From Pseudomonadaceae bacterium (GTDB taxonomy: Bacteria > Pseudomonadota > Gammaproteobacteria > Pseudomonadales > Azotimanducaceae): a stretch of 64,000 nucleotides of DNA. The notes under the pieces are model-generated. The model did no database searches, had not been told where the DNA came from, and saw only the letters and a program-made list of their open reading frames with translations. The position numbers were made by a program, and so were the translations under genes. The stretch spans positions 93,878 through 157,877 of the forward strand of contig JANSXA010000011.1 in NCBI GenBank assembly GCA_024743175.1, read 5' to 3'. Below, in pieces: positions 7,620-16,897 of this stretch. The stretch's first letter is position 1, and every line of letters begins with the position of its first letter.

Positions 7620-8102
7620 GTGCAAACCTCTGTTGATCTATCTTCGCTACCCGCGATAAAAAAACTCGGACGCGTCGCCATTCTGAAATCAAAATGGTAT
7701 CCGGAATACGTTGAAAACATGGCCTCTGCCTGTATTGAGGTGTTGAGTCAGTATGGCTATAAGAAGATTGAGCAACACACGCTGCCAGGTTCTTTGGAGC
7801 TGCCACTGGCCGCACGTGATCTGTTAAGCCTGGATGAAAAAAAAGAAATAGACGCAGTCATCTGTTTTGGTGTCATTGTTAAAGGTGACACGCTGCATTT
7901 CGAAATGATCAGCAATGAATGTATGCGCGGTCTGGGTGACGTCATGCATGAATTTCGCCGCCCCATTGTTGTCGAAGTTCTGCCGGTTTTTGACATCGCT
8001 CATGCTCAGGCACGCGCCGCTGATGATGAGTTCAACAAAGGCATAGAAGCCGCGGCGTGTGCCATTGAGATGGTCGCCTGGCGTCAGCAGATAGGCTGCT
8101 GA
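7620..8102 (+). CDS. ribH: 6,7-dimethyl-8-ribityllumazine synthase family protein
   Basis: The product has 160 aa with a GTG start. Lumazine synthase condenses 5-amino-6-ribitylaminouracil with a butanone phosphate in riboflavin synthesis. Visible are the substrate loop LPGSLELPLAARDL, the catalytic-His motif KGDTLHFEMISNECMRGL and the C-terminal helix FNKGIEAAACAIEMV. The first strand reads VAILKSKWYPEYVENM, with Trp where most type I enzymes have Phe next to Asn; type II enzymes such as Brucella RibH2 also carry Trp here. The gene is alone, away from any ribD/E/BA or nusB gene, so it may be a second copy. Confidence 0.8.
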   Translation: MQTSVDLSSLPAIKKLGRVAILKSKWYPEYVENMASACIEVLSQYGYKKIEQHTLPGSLELPLAARDLLSLDEKKEIDAVICFGVIVKGDTLHFEMISNECMRGLGDVMHEFRRPIVVEVLPVFDIAHAQARAADDEFNKGIEAAACAIEMVAWRQQIGC

Positions 8103-8111
8103 GTTACTGGC

Positions 8112-8591
8112 TCAGTTGTGCGCCTTCATCAGGCGCTGTTTGTCCCGCTGCCAGTCCTGATCTCTTTTTGTTGCACGTTTGTCGTGCTGCTGTTTGCCTT
8201 TACCCAAAGCGATTTCGCACTTCACCTTGTTGCCTTTCCAGTACATCGCGGTAGGTACACAGGTATAACCTTTCTGTTGGGTGGCAGTGAAAATCTGCGC
8301 AAGTTCCCGTGCGTGCAACAGCAGTTTTCGATTACGCTGCGGTTCCGGCACGACGTGAGTTGAGGCGGAAACCAGCGGCGTGATGTTGGCTGCGGCGAGA
8401 TAGGCTTCACCTCTGTGTAAGTTGATGAAGGCTTCGGTAATCTGCACGCGGCCATCTCGAATGGCTTTCAGCTCCCAACCCTGTAATGCAATTCCAGCTT
8501 CAAATTTCTGCTCCAGGAAGAATTCGTGGCGCGCGCGCTTGTTCAACGCAATGGTTGTCGAAGGAGTGCCTTTTTTTGTGGTCTTGCTCAA
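8112..8591 (-). CDS. smpB: SsrA-binding protein SmpB
   Basis: SmpB carries tmRNA to stalled ribosomes. The start chosen is TTG at 8591 ([20 protein letters not shown]), giving 159 aa, the usual family length; the open frame upstream reads as non-SmpB sequence. Motifs include [39 protein letters not shown] and the basic C-terminal tail [19 protein letters not shown] that enters the decoding centre. It lies convergent to the lumazine-synthase-like gene, ten bases away, and divergent from the transporter. In many gammaproteobacteria smpB lies back to back with ratA; here the transporter gene sits between them. Confidence 0.93.
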   Translation of the reverse strand: MSKTTKKGTPSTTIALNKRARHEFFLEQKFEAGIALQGWELKAIRDGRVQITEAFINLHRGEAYLAAANITPLVSASTHVVPEPQRNRKLLLHARELAQIFTATQQKGYTCVPTAMYWKGNKVKCEIALGKGKQQHDKRATKRDQDWQRDKQRLMKAHN

Positions 8592-8697
8592 AGCGGCGTT
8601 CGCTATGGTAATGGAGCCTAAGTGGGCGCGGGAGTATATCAGTTTGACCTGCAAGTAGTAGAATAGCGCCTCCACTGCACACAGATAAGAAATAGAT

Positions 8698-10086
8698 ATG
8701 GCATTGGCATCAGATTCAAGACACGGCATGTGGTCGTCACGTTGGTTGTTTATTCTCGCTGCAGCAGGTTCCGCGGTGGGCATCGGCAACATCTGGAAAT
8801 TCCCTTACATGGCCGGTGAGAACGGCGGTGGATCATTTGTGCTGATCTATCTGATTTGTGTCGCCTTTGTGGGCATCCCGATAATGATGTCCGAAGTCAT
8901 GTTAGGGCGTGCGGGTCGTACCAGTCCGATAAACGCGATGCGTAAGCTCGTAGAGATGGGTAAACGCAGCCCGTTGTGGGTAATGATCGGCTGGATGGGC
9001 GTGCTGGCCGGCTTCCTGATTCTGTCTTATTACGCGGTGATTGCCGGGTGGGCCATGAACTATGTCTGGGTCAGTGGGGTTGGCACATTTGCCGGGGCCT
9101 CTGCGGAAACCGTCAGCACAACGTTTGACAGTTTTCTCGCGGATCCGTTGCAGCTCGTTCTCTGGCAGACCATTTTCATGGCGCTCACCATCTGGATTGT
9201 TGGTAAAGGGGTGACCAAAGGCTTGGAGACCGCGATTCGGCTGTTTATGCCGATGCTGTTTCTGCTGCTGGTGGTATTACTTGGCTACAGTGTGAGCTCT
9301 GGTGGGTTCCAGCAAGGGTTCGATTTCATGTTCCACCTGGATATGGATGCCTTCACGAATCCGGAAATCTGGCTGATCGCCATGGGTCAGGCGTTTTTCA
9401 CTCTGAGTCTGGGTATGGGCGCAATGATGGCCTACGGCGCTTATGTGCCTGAGAATGCTGGCATTGGTGGCATGGTCATCACCATCGCGATTCTCGATAC
9501 CCTGGTTGCGGTGTCCGCTGGCCTGGCTATTTTCCCGATCGTATTTGCAAATGGTTTAGATGCTGCCCAGGGTCCGGGGCTGATGTTTGTCACGGTGCCG
9601 TTAGCCTTCGGTCAATTACCGCTCGGCATTGTGTTTGGCACCTTGTTTTTTGTGCTGGTCACGTTTGCAGCGCTGACTTCAGCCATCTCCATTTCCGAAC
9701 CTGCGCTGGCTTATCTGGTAGAAGAATACAACGCTAAACGTAAGCGTGTTGCGATCAGTCTGGGTGTGATCTGCTGGATTATCGGGCTGGGAACAGTGTT
9801 CTCATTTAATATCTGGTCGGACGTATTTGTCGTCGGGCAACTCACCGTATTCGATTTTATCGATTACGTATCGCAGAACATCATGCTGCCCTTAGGTGGT
9901 ATGTTGATTGCCTTGTTTGCTGTCTGGATGGTACCGAAATCAGTGTTACAGAAACAGCTTGGTTTTGATGGCGGGTTCCCACTGTTTCTGTGGCGCCTGG
10001 TTGGCGGCTTTATTGCACCGTTAGGTGTGGCAGCTGTTTTTGTGTATAGCTTGTGGCCCTTGATCCAGGGCTTGTTGAATCCGTGA
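8698..10086 (+). CDS. Sodium:neurotransmitter symporter (SNF/NSS) family transporter
   Basis: The product has 462 aa with about 11-12 hydrophobic segments. The TM1 signature [20 protein letters not shown] is the sodium- and substrate-binding unwound helix of the LeuT-fold NSS family, and [10 protein letters not shown] begins TM2. Bacterial members co-transport amino acids (Leu, Trp, Tyr, Ala) with sodium. The substrate here cannot be told. The C-terminus overlaps ratA by four bases (GTGA), so ratA is translated downstream of it. It lies between smpB and ratA, an insertion into a commonly conserved neighbourhood. Confidence 0.92.
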   Translation: MALASDSRHGMWSSRWLFILAAAGSAVGIGNIWKFPYMAGENGGGSFVLIYLICVAFVGIPIMMSEVMLGRAGRTSPINAMRKLVEMGKRSPLWVMIGWMGVLAGFLILSYYAVIAGWAMNYVWVSGVGTFAGASAETVSTTFDSFLADPLQLVLWQTIFMALTIWIVGKGVTKGLETAIRLFMPMLFLLLVVLLGYSVSSGGFQQGFDFMFHLDMDAFTNPEIWLIAMGQAFFTLSLGMGAMMAYGAYVPENAGIGGMVITIAILDTLVAVSAGLAIFPIVFANGLDAAQGPGLMFVTVPLAFGQLPLGIVFGTLFFVLVTFAALTSAISISEPALAYLVEEYNAKRKRVAISLGVICWIIGLGTVFSFNIWSDVFVVGQLTVFDFIDYVSQNIMLPLGGMLIALFAVWMVPKSVLQKQLGFDGGFPLFLWRLVGGFIAPLGVAAVFVYSLWPLIQGLLNP

Positions 10087-10520
10087 AAACCCTTGAGCGA
10101 TCGGCATTGCTGGAAGTGCCGGCGCCGGTGGCTTATGCAGTGATTGTTGATGTGGTGAGGTATCCGGATTTTGTAGTGGGTTGTGAACAGGTGGATATCC
10201 TGCAGACGACACCAGATGGACTCATTGCGCAGGTATCCGTTACCGGCAAGGGATTGCACGAGTCTTTTGTCACAGAAAACACACACCAGCCTTTTGAATC
10301 CGTTGTGATGTCCCTGCGTGAAGGTCCGTTTGAGGTGCTGGAAGGTCGCTGGCAGCTGACACCTCTGGGTGACCTGGGCTGCCGGGTAAATCTGCGCATC
10401 GATTTTGTGCCGAAAGGGTTTGTCGCCCGAATTCTGAGCAGCTTTACAGACCGTATAGCAGACAGGTTGGTGGATTCATTCAGCGAACGAATCTTATTGG
10501 AATACCAACGTTTGAAATGA
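10083..10520 (+). CDS. ratA: RatA/COQ10 family START-domain protein
   Basis: The GTG at 10083 overlaps the transporter stop and gives [20 protein letters not shown], which aligns with E. coli RatA (MPQISRTALVPYSAEQMYQLV); an upstream GTG at 10053 would add ten unrelated residues. The 145 aa product has the polyketide cyclase/START fold: VDVVRYPDFVVGCEQVDIL, LREGPFEVLEGRWQLTPLG and FVPKGFVARILSSF. The family is reported as a ribosome-association toxin in E. coli and as a coenzyme Q-binding chaperone (COQ10) elsewhere. The second role is more likely to be general. It overlaps rnfH by four bases. Confidence 0.9.
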   Translation: MKTLERSALLEVPAPVAYAVIVDVVRYPDFVVGCEQVDILQTTPDGLIAQVSVTGKGLHESFVTENTHQPFESVVMSLREGPFEVLEGRWQLTPLGDLGCRVNLRIDFVPKGFVARILSSFTDRIADRLVDSFSERILLEYQRLK

Positions 10521-10834
10521 GCCAGGAGCAGGACATCTCAGTCGAAGTGGTTTACGCAACGCCAACGGCGCAGACGTTGCGCACCTTACAGGTGCCCACT
10601 GACACAACCGTAGATGCGTTGTTGCAACAGATTTCTCAGCAAGCGCCTTTTTCGGGACTGGATTTAGCCGCACACCAGGTTGGCATCTTTGGCCAGGTAT
10701 GTGAACGCACACGCGTTTTGCAGGCAGGTGACCGGTTGGAAATTTATCGACCCCTGGTCATGGATGCTAAGACGGCACGCCTGGCGCGTGCTCAGAATCA
10801 GAAAAAAAATCCGGGCCAGGGTCAGCAGCGTTAG
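10517..10834 (+). CDS. rnfH: RnfH/RatB family ubiquitin-like protein
   Basis: The product has 105 aa from ATG at 10517 (ATGA overlap with ratA). ISVEVVYATPTAQTLRTLQV and GDRLEIYRPLVMDAKTARLARA match the RnfH/UPF0125 family, a beta-grasp (ubiquitin-like) fold. The ratA-rnfH pair is conserved in gammaproteobacteria; the molecular role of RnfH is not settled. Its stop overlaps the bamE stop on the other strand by four bases. Confidence 0.92.
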   Translation: MSQEQDISVEVVYATPTAQTLRTLQVPTDTTVDALLQQISQQAPFSGLDLAAHQVGIFGQVCERTRVLQAGDRLEIYRPLVMDAKTARLARAQNQKKNPGQGQQR

Positions 10835-11220
10835 CTGGTTTCTTCTTCTACTGTGTCGGTTTCGGCTGGTGCTTCAGGATTGGCGGATTCAGGCACCAGA
10901 TCACCAGTGAAGTAGCCAAGTACATCGTCTTCAAAAAACAGGCTCATGCGCGTTTCCTGATTGAAGTAACCGGGTAACACCACGCTGTAGACATAATCCC
11001 AGCGGTCTTCGTTGAACGTGTTGCGCAGTACCGGCTCACCCATAATGAATGCAACCTGGCTTCTGGTCATACCCGGTTTGAGCTGATTTACCATTTCCTG
11101 AGTGATGACGTTGCCTTGTTGTACCGTTACCTTGTACAGACGCGGAAGCTGAATGTTAGGCAGACTGCAGCCGACTAACATCATGGCGATAAGGGTGGTG
11201 GATAAAGCTTTAACCAGCAA
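10831..11220 (-). CDS. bamE: Outer membrane assembly lipoprotein BamE
   Basis: The product has 129 aa. A lipoprotein signal peptide with lipobox LVGC places the acylated Cys at residue 18. VTQEMVNQLKPGMTR-type sequence, VAFIMGEPVLRNTFNEDRWDYVYS and an acidic C-terminal tail are typical of BamE (SmpA/OmlA), a subunit of the BAM complex that inserts beta-barrel proteins. It is 45 bases downstream of recN in the same direction and convergent with rnfH, the usual neighbourhood. Confidence 0.93.
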   Translation of the reverse strand: MLVKALSTTLIAMMLVGCSLPNIQLPRLYKVTVQQGNVITQEMVNQLKPGMTRSQVAFIMGEPVLRNTFNEDRWDYVYSVVLPGYFNQETRMSLFFEDDVLGYFTGDLVPESANPEAPAETDTVEEETS

Positions 11221-11265
11221 CGCAGTTTCTCAACAGTTTTAATGGGAGAGCGATATTACGCGGTA

Positions 11266-12903
11266 TTAATGGATCGCACCACCGCGAAGGGTGCGCGCAT
11301 ATTCGCGTGTTTCATCCGTAATGTCGGCACCGGCCAGCATGCGGGCAAGTTCTTCTATGCGGTGGTCATCGCTGAGTGGCTGGATTTGAGTATTGTCGCC
11401 TTTTTTGGTGACCCGGTAGTGGCTGTCGCCCAGGGCGGCAACCTGTGGCGCGTGAGTGATGCAGATCACCTGGGTACGACTGCCGAGGTCACGCAGAATG
11501 CGACCGACGGTGTCCGCTGTTGTGCCGCCAACGCCGACATCAGCTTCATCCAGAATCAAACAGGGCAGAGCACTGTTCTGGGCAGCCACTATCTGGATGC
11601 TCAAACCTATGCGGGTTTGTTCGCCACCGGAGGCTATCTGCGTCAGCGGACCGGCTGGAAAGCTCGGGTTGGTGGTCACCATGAATTCTGCTCGTTCGAG
11701 CCCGCGCTCGCCGGTATGGTCTTCGAAAGCGATGGCAAACTCGCCTTTGTTGATGCCTAAGCTCTGCATGAATTGTGATACAGCCTTGCCGAAATCAGGC
11801 GCGGCTTTGCGCCTTCTGGTCGACAGCGTTTTGGCTCGTTTGTCGAAATCGCCTTTGAGCTTTTGCGCATGGCTGCGCATCTCGTCCAGGGATGAGCCGT
11901 CTGCATCCAGGGCGTCGAGATCCGCACGCAGCGCCGCAGCATGGGAATGTAAATCTTCTGGTTCAACACGGTGCTTGCGCGCCAGATCCTGGGCGATATT
12001 CAGGCGCGATTCAATTAATGCCATGGCCTCAGGATCAACCACCACTTTATCCTGATAGTGACGTAAATCTCTGCTGGCATCGTCCAGCAAACCTAAAGCG
12101 GAAGCCAGGTTCGCCTGCCCGGATGCCAGATCCGGGTGTTCATCGTCTATGTTCTGGATCTGCCGCACGGCATGGCGCAGGTCGTCCAGTTCTTCAAGTT
12201 TGTCTACCGCCTGCTGGAGGCTGGCAAGGGTTGTGTGCGCACGGCTCAAGCGTTTGTGATCCTGCTCGAGCACTGCAAATTCGTCTGCCTTGAGGTCAAA
12301 TTCTTCCAGTTCCTGAAGCTGATAGGCGAGTAAATCCTGCCGATCGGCAGCACTCGCCAGGCGTGCTTCCAGTTCCTGTATACGCTGCATTTCTGCCTGC
12401 CAGTCGCGATACAGGGTGCTCACTTCATGGGCGGTCTTTGTCAGGCCAGCATAGTCGTCGAGCAGCGTCAGCTGGGTGTTGCGGTTGGCCAGTCGCAGAT
12501 GTTCGTGCTGGCCGTGGATGTCGACTAACTGTTCACCCAGGTCTTTTAGAAAAGTGGTGGTAACAGGGATGCCATTTACAAAGGCACGCGAGCGACCCTG
12601 GCTGGAAACGACTCTGCGCACCAGCACTTGTTCAGGCGTATCGCTGAGGAGCTCTGCTTCGTTGAGCTGTGCCTGCACAGCGGGCAAATGGGTTAAATCG
12701 AATTCGGCACAGACGTCAGCTTTGTCTGCGCCGGGACGTATAACCTCTGTGCGCGCCCGTTCACCCAGCAGCAGTCCCAGTGCATTCAGGAGAATGGACT
12801 TACCCGCACCAGACTCGCCGGTTATGGTGGTTAAACCGGGGTTGAAGTCAATGTCCAGCGTGGTTACCAGGACAAAATTCTGTAGGGTCAGTTGCTTGAG
12901 CAT
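11266..12903 (-). CDS. recN: DNA repair protein RecN
   Basis: This is an SMC-like ATPase for double-strand break repair. The product has 545 aa, close to E. coli RecN (553). The N-terminus MLKQLTLQNFVLV precedes Walker A GESGAGKSIL. Long coiled-coil arms occupy about 160-370. The C-terminal half has IASGGEQTRIGLSIQI (ABC signature), LILDEADVGVGG (Walker B) and QVICITHAPQVAALGD. It is divergent from hrcA over a 160-base gap. A full LexA box was not found in that gap. Confidence 0.95.
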   Translation of the reverse strand: MLKQLTLQNFVLVTTLDIDFNPGLTTITGESGAGKSILLNALGLLLGERARTEVIRPGADKADVCAEFDLTHLPAVQAQLNEAELLSDTPEQVLVRRVVSSQGRSRAFVNGIPVTTTFLKDLGEQLVDIHGQHEHLRLANRNTQLTLLDDYAGLTKTAHEVSTLYRDWQAEMQRIQELEARLASAADRQDLLAYQLQELEEFDLKADEFAVLEQDHKRLSRAHTTLASLQQAVDKLEELDDLRHAVRQIQNIDDEHPDLASGQANLASALGLLDDASRDLRHYQDKVVVDPEAMALIESRLNIAQDLARKHRVEPEDLHSHAAALRADLDALDADGSSLDEMRSHAQKLKGDFDKRAKTLSTRRRKAAPDFGKAVSQFMQSLGINKGEFAIAFEDHTGERGLERAEFMVTTNPSFPAGPLTQIASGGEQTRIGLSIQIVAAQNSALPCLILDEADVGVGGTTADTVGRILRDLGSRTQVICITHAPQVAALGDSHYRVTKKGDNTQIQPLSDDHRIEELARMLAGADITDETREYARTLRGGAIH

Positions 12904-13063
12904 GATGGTCTGTCTTTAGTAGGAACCAAGCGTAACCTAAGCGGGTCAAACAGTTCACTAATTCTGATACGCAAACGCGACAGACCTAGTGTATAAAACA
13001 GGTGTGAACAGCAGGCCAGGTAATGTGGCTGATTTATGTAAGTGAATAACTCTGACCAGGCAA
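12904..13063. promoter_or_regulatory. Divergent recN/hrcA intergenic region
   Basis: These 160 bases must hold the recN promoter (minus) and any hrcA promoter (plus). A TATAAA at 12992-12997 could be a -10 box for hrcA, but the -35 is poor. There is no CIRCE inverted repeat (TTAGCACTC-N9-GAGTGCTAA) and no full LexA box. Confidence 0.4.
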
Positions 13064-14116
13064 ATGGCGAATAAAGAATTCATGGACAATCAGGTTGACC
13101 CTCGCGCCCAGCAGCTTTTTAAACTGCTTGTTGAGCAATATATTGATGACGGCATGCCGATCGCGTCAAAAAAGCTCGCCACCAGACCCGACGTCGCGGT
13201 GTCTGCGGCAACCGTTCGCAACATCATGGGAGATCTGGAAGCGATGGGCCTGGTCAAGTCTCCACACACCTCTGCGGGGAAAATTCCCACAACGCAAGGT
13301 TACCGGTTTTTTGTCGACTCTCTGCTGCGCGTGGAACCGTTTGCACAGTCACGTGTGCGGGAAATTGAAGCAGAACTGAATCCCGACCTGGCGCCGGCTG
13401 AACTGGTGTCGTCTGCTTCGGAATTGCTTTCTCACATCACCCAGATGACCTGTGTGATTACCACCCCGTTACGTAATCAGGTGAACCTGCGGCAGGTGGA
13501 GTTTGTGCGCCTGGACGAAGAGCGGGTGCTGGTGATTCTGGTTCTGAATGATCGCGAGGTACAGAACCGGGTGATTCACACTGAACGCGAATATTCTGCG
13601 ATTGAGCTGACCCAGGCCGCCAATTATATCAATCAGGAATTTGGCGGCAGCGCTTTAATTGATATCCGCCAGGCCCTGGTGCAGAGCATGCAGGCTGATA
13701 AGGATCACATGGACACGCTGATGCAGACGGCGCTTGATATGGCGGCCGCGACGTTTGTAGAAGACCCGTCTGAGCGCGACCCGGACCTGCTGGTCAAAGG
13801 CGAAAACCGGTTGCTCGATTTCAGTACCGATACAGACCAGGTGAAAAGTCTGTTTGATGCGATCTCGCACAAAGGCAGAGTGCTGCATCTGCTTGATCGA
13901 TGCCTGCAGAGTAGTGGTGTGCAACTGTTCATTGGCGATGAGTCCGGCTATCAGCCGCTGGGAGATGCATCGCTGGTTACTTCAGCGTACGAAGTTAATG
14001 GTGAAGTAGCTGGCGTTTTAGGGGTAATCGGGCCGACCCGCATGCACTATTCCGATGTCATTCCCGTCGTTGATGTCACCGCCCGCCTGCTGAGCGCCGC
14101 CATGCGTCGTGCCTGA
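13064..14116 (+). CDS. hrcA: Heat-inducible transcription repressor HrcA
   Basis: The product has 350 aa. The N-terminal winged helix contains LVEQYIDDGMPIASKKLA and VSAATVRNIMGDLEAMGL, followed by the family motif SPHTSAGKIPTTQGYRFFVD. The C-terminal domain has the dimerisation region and LGVIGPTRMHYSDVIPVVD. HrcA represses groE and dnaK operons by binding CIRCE, with GroEL as cofactor. ATG 13064 was used; ATG 13082 is possible. hrcA heads the grpE-dnaK-dnaJ cluster, as in many proteobacteria. Confidence 0.95.
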   Translation: MANKEFMDNQVDPRAQQLFKLLVEQYIDDGMPIASKKLATRPDVAVSAATVRNIMGDLEAMGLVKSPHTSAGKIPTTQGYRFFVDSLLRVEPFAQSRVREIEAELNPDLAPAELVSSASELLSHITQMTCVITTPLRNQVNLRQVEFVRLDEERVLVILVLNDREVQNRVIHTEREYSAIELTQAANYINQEFGGSALIDIRQALVQSMQADKDHMDTLMQTALDMAAATFVEDPSERDPDLLVKGENRLLDFSTDTDQVKSLFDAISHKGRVLHLLDRCLQSSGVQLFIGDESGYQPLGDASLVTSAYEVNGEVAGVLGVIGPTRMHYSDVIPVVDVTARLLSAAMRRA

Positions 14117-14139
14117 GCGCAAAAAAAGTCTGCTGAACC

Positions 14140-14168
14140 CTTGTAATTAGCCTCCCACGACCGCATAT
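14140..14168 (+). promoter_or_regulatory. Sigma-32 (RpoH) type heat-shock promoter before grpE
   Basis: CTTGTAA (14140-14146) and CCGCATAT (14161-14168) are 14 bases apart. The RpoH consensus is CTTGAAA and CCCCATNT, so this matches at six of seven and seven of eight positions. Transcription would begin near 14175, about 25 bases before the grpE ATG. Confidence 0.75.
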
Positions 14169-14200
14169 ACGACGGTCGAATCCGAGAGCAGGGGCCGGCT

Positions 14201-14752
14201 ATGGCGCAAGACCAGAATAATCACGACAATCCTGACCAACCTGAAGATCAGGCGGAAGCAGGAATACAGGACAGCGGCGAAGAAGTCGCTGCAGAAGCGC
14301 AACAGACAGATGCGGCAGAAATCGCCGAGCTGAAAGACCAGGTATTGCGCAGCCTTGCGGAGATGGAAAACGTCAAACGACGTGCCACCCGCGATATCGA
14401 AAATGCGCACAAATTTGCCGTCGAGAAGCTCCTCAATGACCTGTTCCCTGTGGTCGACAGCCTGGAAAAGGCGGTTGAAACTGCAGAGCAGACCGAAGGC
14501 GCAAAGCCCATCGCGGAAGGCGTGGCGCTGTCACTCAAACTGTTTGTTGACACGCTTTCCAAATCCGGCGTAGAGCAGATCGACCCGCTGGGTGAGCCTT
14601 TTGACCCTCAGATGCACGAAGCCATGACCATGGTGCCTAACCCTGCTGCAGAGCCCAATTCAGTGATGGACGTGATGCAGAAGGGGTATTTGCTCAATGG
14701 TCGCCTGGTCCGGGCTGCAAAGGTCATTGTTGCCAAAGCACCGGATGCCTGA
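14201..14752 (+). CDS. grpE: Nucleotide exchange factor GrpE
   Basis: GrpE releases ADP from DnaK. The product has 183 aa: an acidic, disordered first 45 residues, a long coiled-coil helix (LKDQVLRSLAEMENVKRRAT), and a beta-wing domain with FDPQMHEAMTMVPNP and VRAAKVIVAKAP. Start and length match the family (E. coli 197). It is preceded by a sigma-32-like promoter and followed after 96 bases by dnaK. Confidence 0.96.
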   Translation: MAQDQNNHDNPDQPEDQAEAGIQDSGEEVAAEAQQTDAAEIAELKDQVLRSLAEMENVKRRATRDIENAHKFAVEKLLNDLFPVVDSLEKAVETAEQTEGAKPIAEGVALSLKLFVDTLSKSGVEQIDPLGEPFDPQMHEAMTMVPNPAAEPNSVMDVMQKGYLLNGRLVRAAKVIVAKAPDA

Positions 14753-14770
14753 AAAAGGCTGCTTTGAGCA

Positions 14771-14798
14771 CTTGAAGTTAAACAGTTCGACCAAATAT
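14771..14798 (+). promoter_or_regulatory. Sigma-32 type promoter candidate before dnaK
   Basis: CTTGAAG (14771-14777) and CCAAATAT (14791-14798) are 13 bases apart, six of seven and six of eight consensus positions. It would give a dnaK transcript with about a 45-base leader, so dnaK may be boosted independently of grpE. Confidence 0.55.
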
Positions 14799-14848
14799 AG
14801 AGCAACAAGTTAAGAATATTCCCGCTGGGAAATTGTGGAGAAAAAGTA

Positions 14849-16783
14849 ATGGGTAAGATTATTGGTATTGACCTCGGCACCACCAACTCGTGTGTCGCTG
14901 TCATGGAAGGCGGTGAACCCCGCGTCATCGAAAACTCAGAAGGCGATCGCACAACCCCTTCAGTTATTGCGTACACCGAGGATGGTGAAATCCTGGTTGG
15001 ACAGAATGCAAAACGCCAGGCGGTCACTAACCCCACCAATACGCTGTTTGCCGTTAAGCGCCTGATTGGACGCAAGTTCAAAGACGACGTTGTGCAGAAA
15101 GACATCAAAATGGTGCCGTACAAAATCTCTGAAGCCTCTAACGGTGACGCCTGGATCGAAGTGAAAGGTGAAAAGCTGGCGCCACCTCAGGTGTCCGCGG
15201 AAACGTTGAAAAAGATGAAGAAAACCGCAGAGGAATACCTGGGTGAAGAAGTTACCGAGGCGGTCATTACCGTGCCGGCGTACTTCAACGATTCCCAGCG
15301 TCAGGCGACCAAAGACGCCGGCAAAATTGCGGGTCTGGACGTCAAGCGCATTATCAACGAACCCACAGCGGCAGCGCTGGCATACGGTCTCGATAAGAAG
15401 CGTGGTGATGCCAAGGTAGCTGTATACGATCTGGGTGGTGGTACCTTTGACGTGTCCATCATTGAAATTGCGGAAGTGGATGGCGAACATCAGTTCGAAG
15501 TGCTGTCGACCAATGGTGATACGTTCCTGGGTGGTGAAGACTTTGACCTGCGCATCATCGATTACCTTGCAGACGAATTTAAGAAAGACAACAGCGTGGA
15601 TCTGCACAGCGATCCTCTGGCACTGCAGCGTCTGAAAGAAGCGGCTGAAAAAGCCAAGATTGAGCTGTCCAACAGCTCACAGACCGAAATCAATCTGCCT
15701 TATATCACGGCAGACCAGACGGGTCCCAAGCACCTGGTGCTGAAACTGACTCGCGCCAAGCTCGAATCTTTAGTTGAAGATCTGGTGCAGCGTACGATCA
15801 GCCCGATTCAGACTGCATTGGATGATGCCAGCCTGACCATCAGCGATATTGATGATGTGATTCTGGTGGGTGGCCAAACCCGCATGCCCCTGGTGCAGGA
15901 AAAAGTTAAAGGCTTTTTCGGTAAAGAGGCACGTCGTGATGTAAACCCTGATGAAGCGGTTGCCATTGGTGCTGCGATTCAGGCCGCTGTGCTTGCCGGT
16001 GATGTTACCGACGTACTGCTGCTCGACGTGACACCGTTGTCGCTGGGTATTGAAACCCTGGGTTCAGTGATGAGTGTGCTGATCGAAAAGAACACCACGA
16101 TCCCAACGAAGAAAACCCAGACGTTCTCAACCGCAGACGATAATCAGACTGCGGTGACCATCCATGTCTTGCAGGGTGAGCGTAAACAGGCCGGTCAGAA
16201 CAAGTCGCTGGGTCAGTTCAACCTGGAGGATATTCCCCCTGCGCCACGCGGTATGCCGCAGATTGAGGTGGCGTTTGACCTGGATGCCAACGGTATTCTG
16301 AATGTGTCCGCAAAAGACAAAGCAACCGGCAAAGAACAGTCGATTGTGATTAAAGCATCAAGTGGACTGTCTGATGAAGAGATTGAGCAGATGATCCGCG
16401 ACGCGGAAGCCCACTCTGAAGAAGATAAAAAATTCGAAGAGATGGTTGGACTGCGTAACCAGGCAGACTCTCTGGTGCATGGTGCGCGTAAAGCGGTTGA
16501 AGACGCCGGCGATAAAGCCTCTGATGAGGAAAAAGAAGCCATCGAAAGCGCTGCGAAAGAGCTTGAAGAAGCCCTTAAAGCTGGCGACAAAGAAGGCATC
16601 GAGGCGAAAATGCAGGCGCTGTCTCAAGCCTCTGCGGGTCTTGCGCAGAAAATGTACGAAGCGGAAGCAGCTGAGGCTGGCCCCGCGCCGGGTGCGGAAG
16701 ACGGTGGTCAGAACGCTTCAGATGGCTCAGACGATGCGGTAGATGCAGAGTTTGAAGAGGTCAAAGACGAAGATAAGAAGTAA
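14849..16783 (+). CDS. dnaK: Chaperone DnaK (Hsp70)
   Basis: The product has 644 aa. The ATPase domain begins [19 protein letters not shown], with [16 protein letters not shown] (phosphate 2) and [13 protein letters not shown] (adenosine) motifs. The linker is [16 protein letters not shown], then the substrate-binding domain with [14 protein letters not shown] and the helical lid. The acidic tail ends [10 protein letters not shown], like other DnaKs. The SD is in GGAGAAAAAGTA before the ATG. It works with the GrpE and DnaJ encoded on either side. Confidence 0.98.
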   Translation: MGKIIGIDLGTTNSCVAVMEGGEPRVIENSEGDRTTPSVIAYTEDGEILVGQNAKRQAVTNPTNTLFAVKRLIGRKFKDDVVQKDIKMVPYKISEASNGDAWIEVKGEKLAPPQVSAETLKKMKKTAEEYLGEEVTEAVITVPAYFNDSQRQATKDAGKIAGLDVKRIINEPTAAALAYGLDKKRGDAKVAVYDLGGGTFDVSIIEIAEVDGEHQFEVLSTNGDTFLGGEDFDLRIIDYLADEFKKDNSVDLHSDPLALQRLKEAAEKAKIELSNSSQTEINLPYITADQTGPKHLVLKLTRAKLESLVEDLVQRTISPIQTALDDASLTISDIDDVILVGGQTRMPLVQEKVKGFFGKEARRDVNPDEAVAIGAAIQAAVLAGDVTDVLLLDVTPLSLGIETLGSVMSVLIEKNTTIPTKKTQTFSTADDNQTAVTIHVLQGERKQAGQNKSLGQFNLEDIPPAPRGMPQIEVAFDLDANGILNVSAKDKATGKEQSIVIKASSGLSDEEIEQMIRDAEAHSEEDKKFEEMVGLRNQADSLVHGARKAVEDAGDKASDEEKEAIESAAKELEEALKAGDKEGIEAKMQALSQASAGLAQKMYEAEAAEAGPAPGAEDGGQNASDGSDDAVDAEFEEVKDEDKK

Positions 16784-16808
16784 GCTTCTCCTCCAGCCTG
16801 TCTTACAG

Positions 16809-16842
16809 CGCGGCGCTTGCTTTACGGCAGGCGCCGCGTTTG
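16809..16842 (+). terminator. Intergenic hairpin between dnaK and dnaJ (attenuator or processing site)
   Basis: CGCGGCGC (16809-16816) pairs perfectly with GCGCCGCG (16831-16838) across a 14-base loop, followed by TTTG. The short T run suggests partial termination. This would lower dnaJ relative to dnaK and protect the 3' end of dnaK mRNA. Confidence 0.6.
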
Positions 16843-16897
16843 TCGTATATATGAGACGGCTAAAAGAAGTAGAGCACAAAAAGATTTAGAGTGAGTT

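Noticed and set aside
12985..13004. Possible LexA box upstream of recN
   Set aside because: Only one half-site (ACAG) matches; the other reads CTAG instead of CTGT. Too weak to call.
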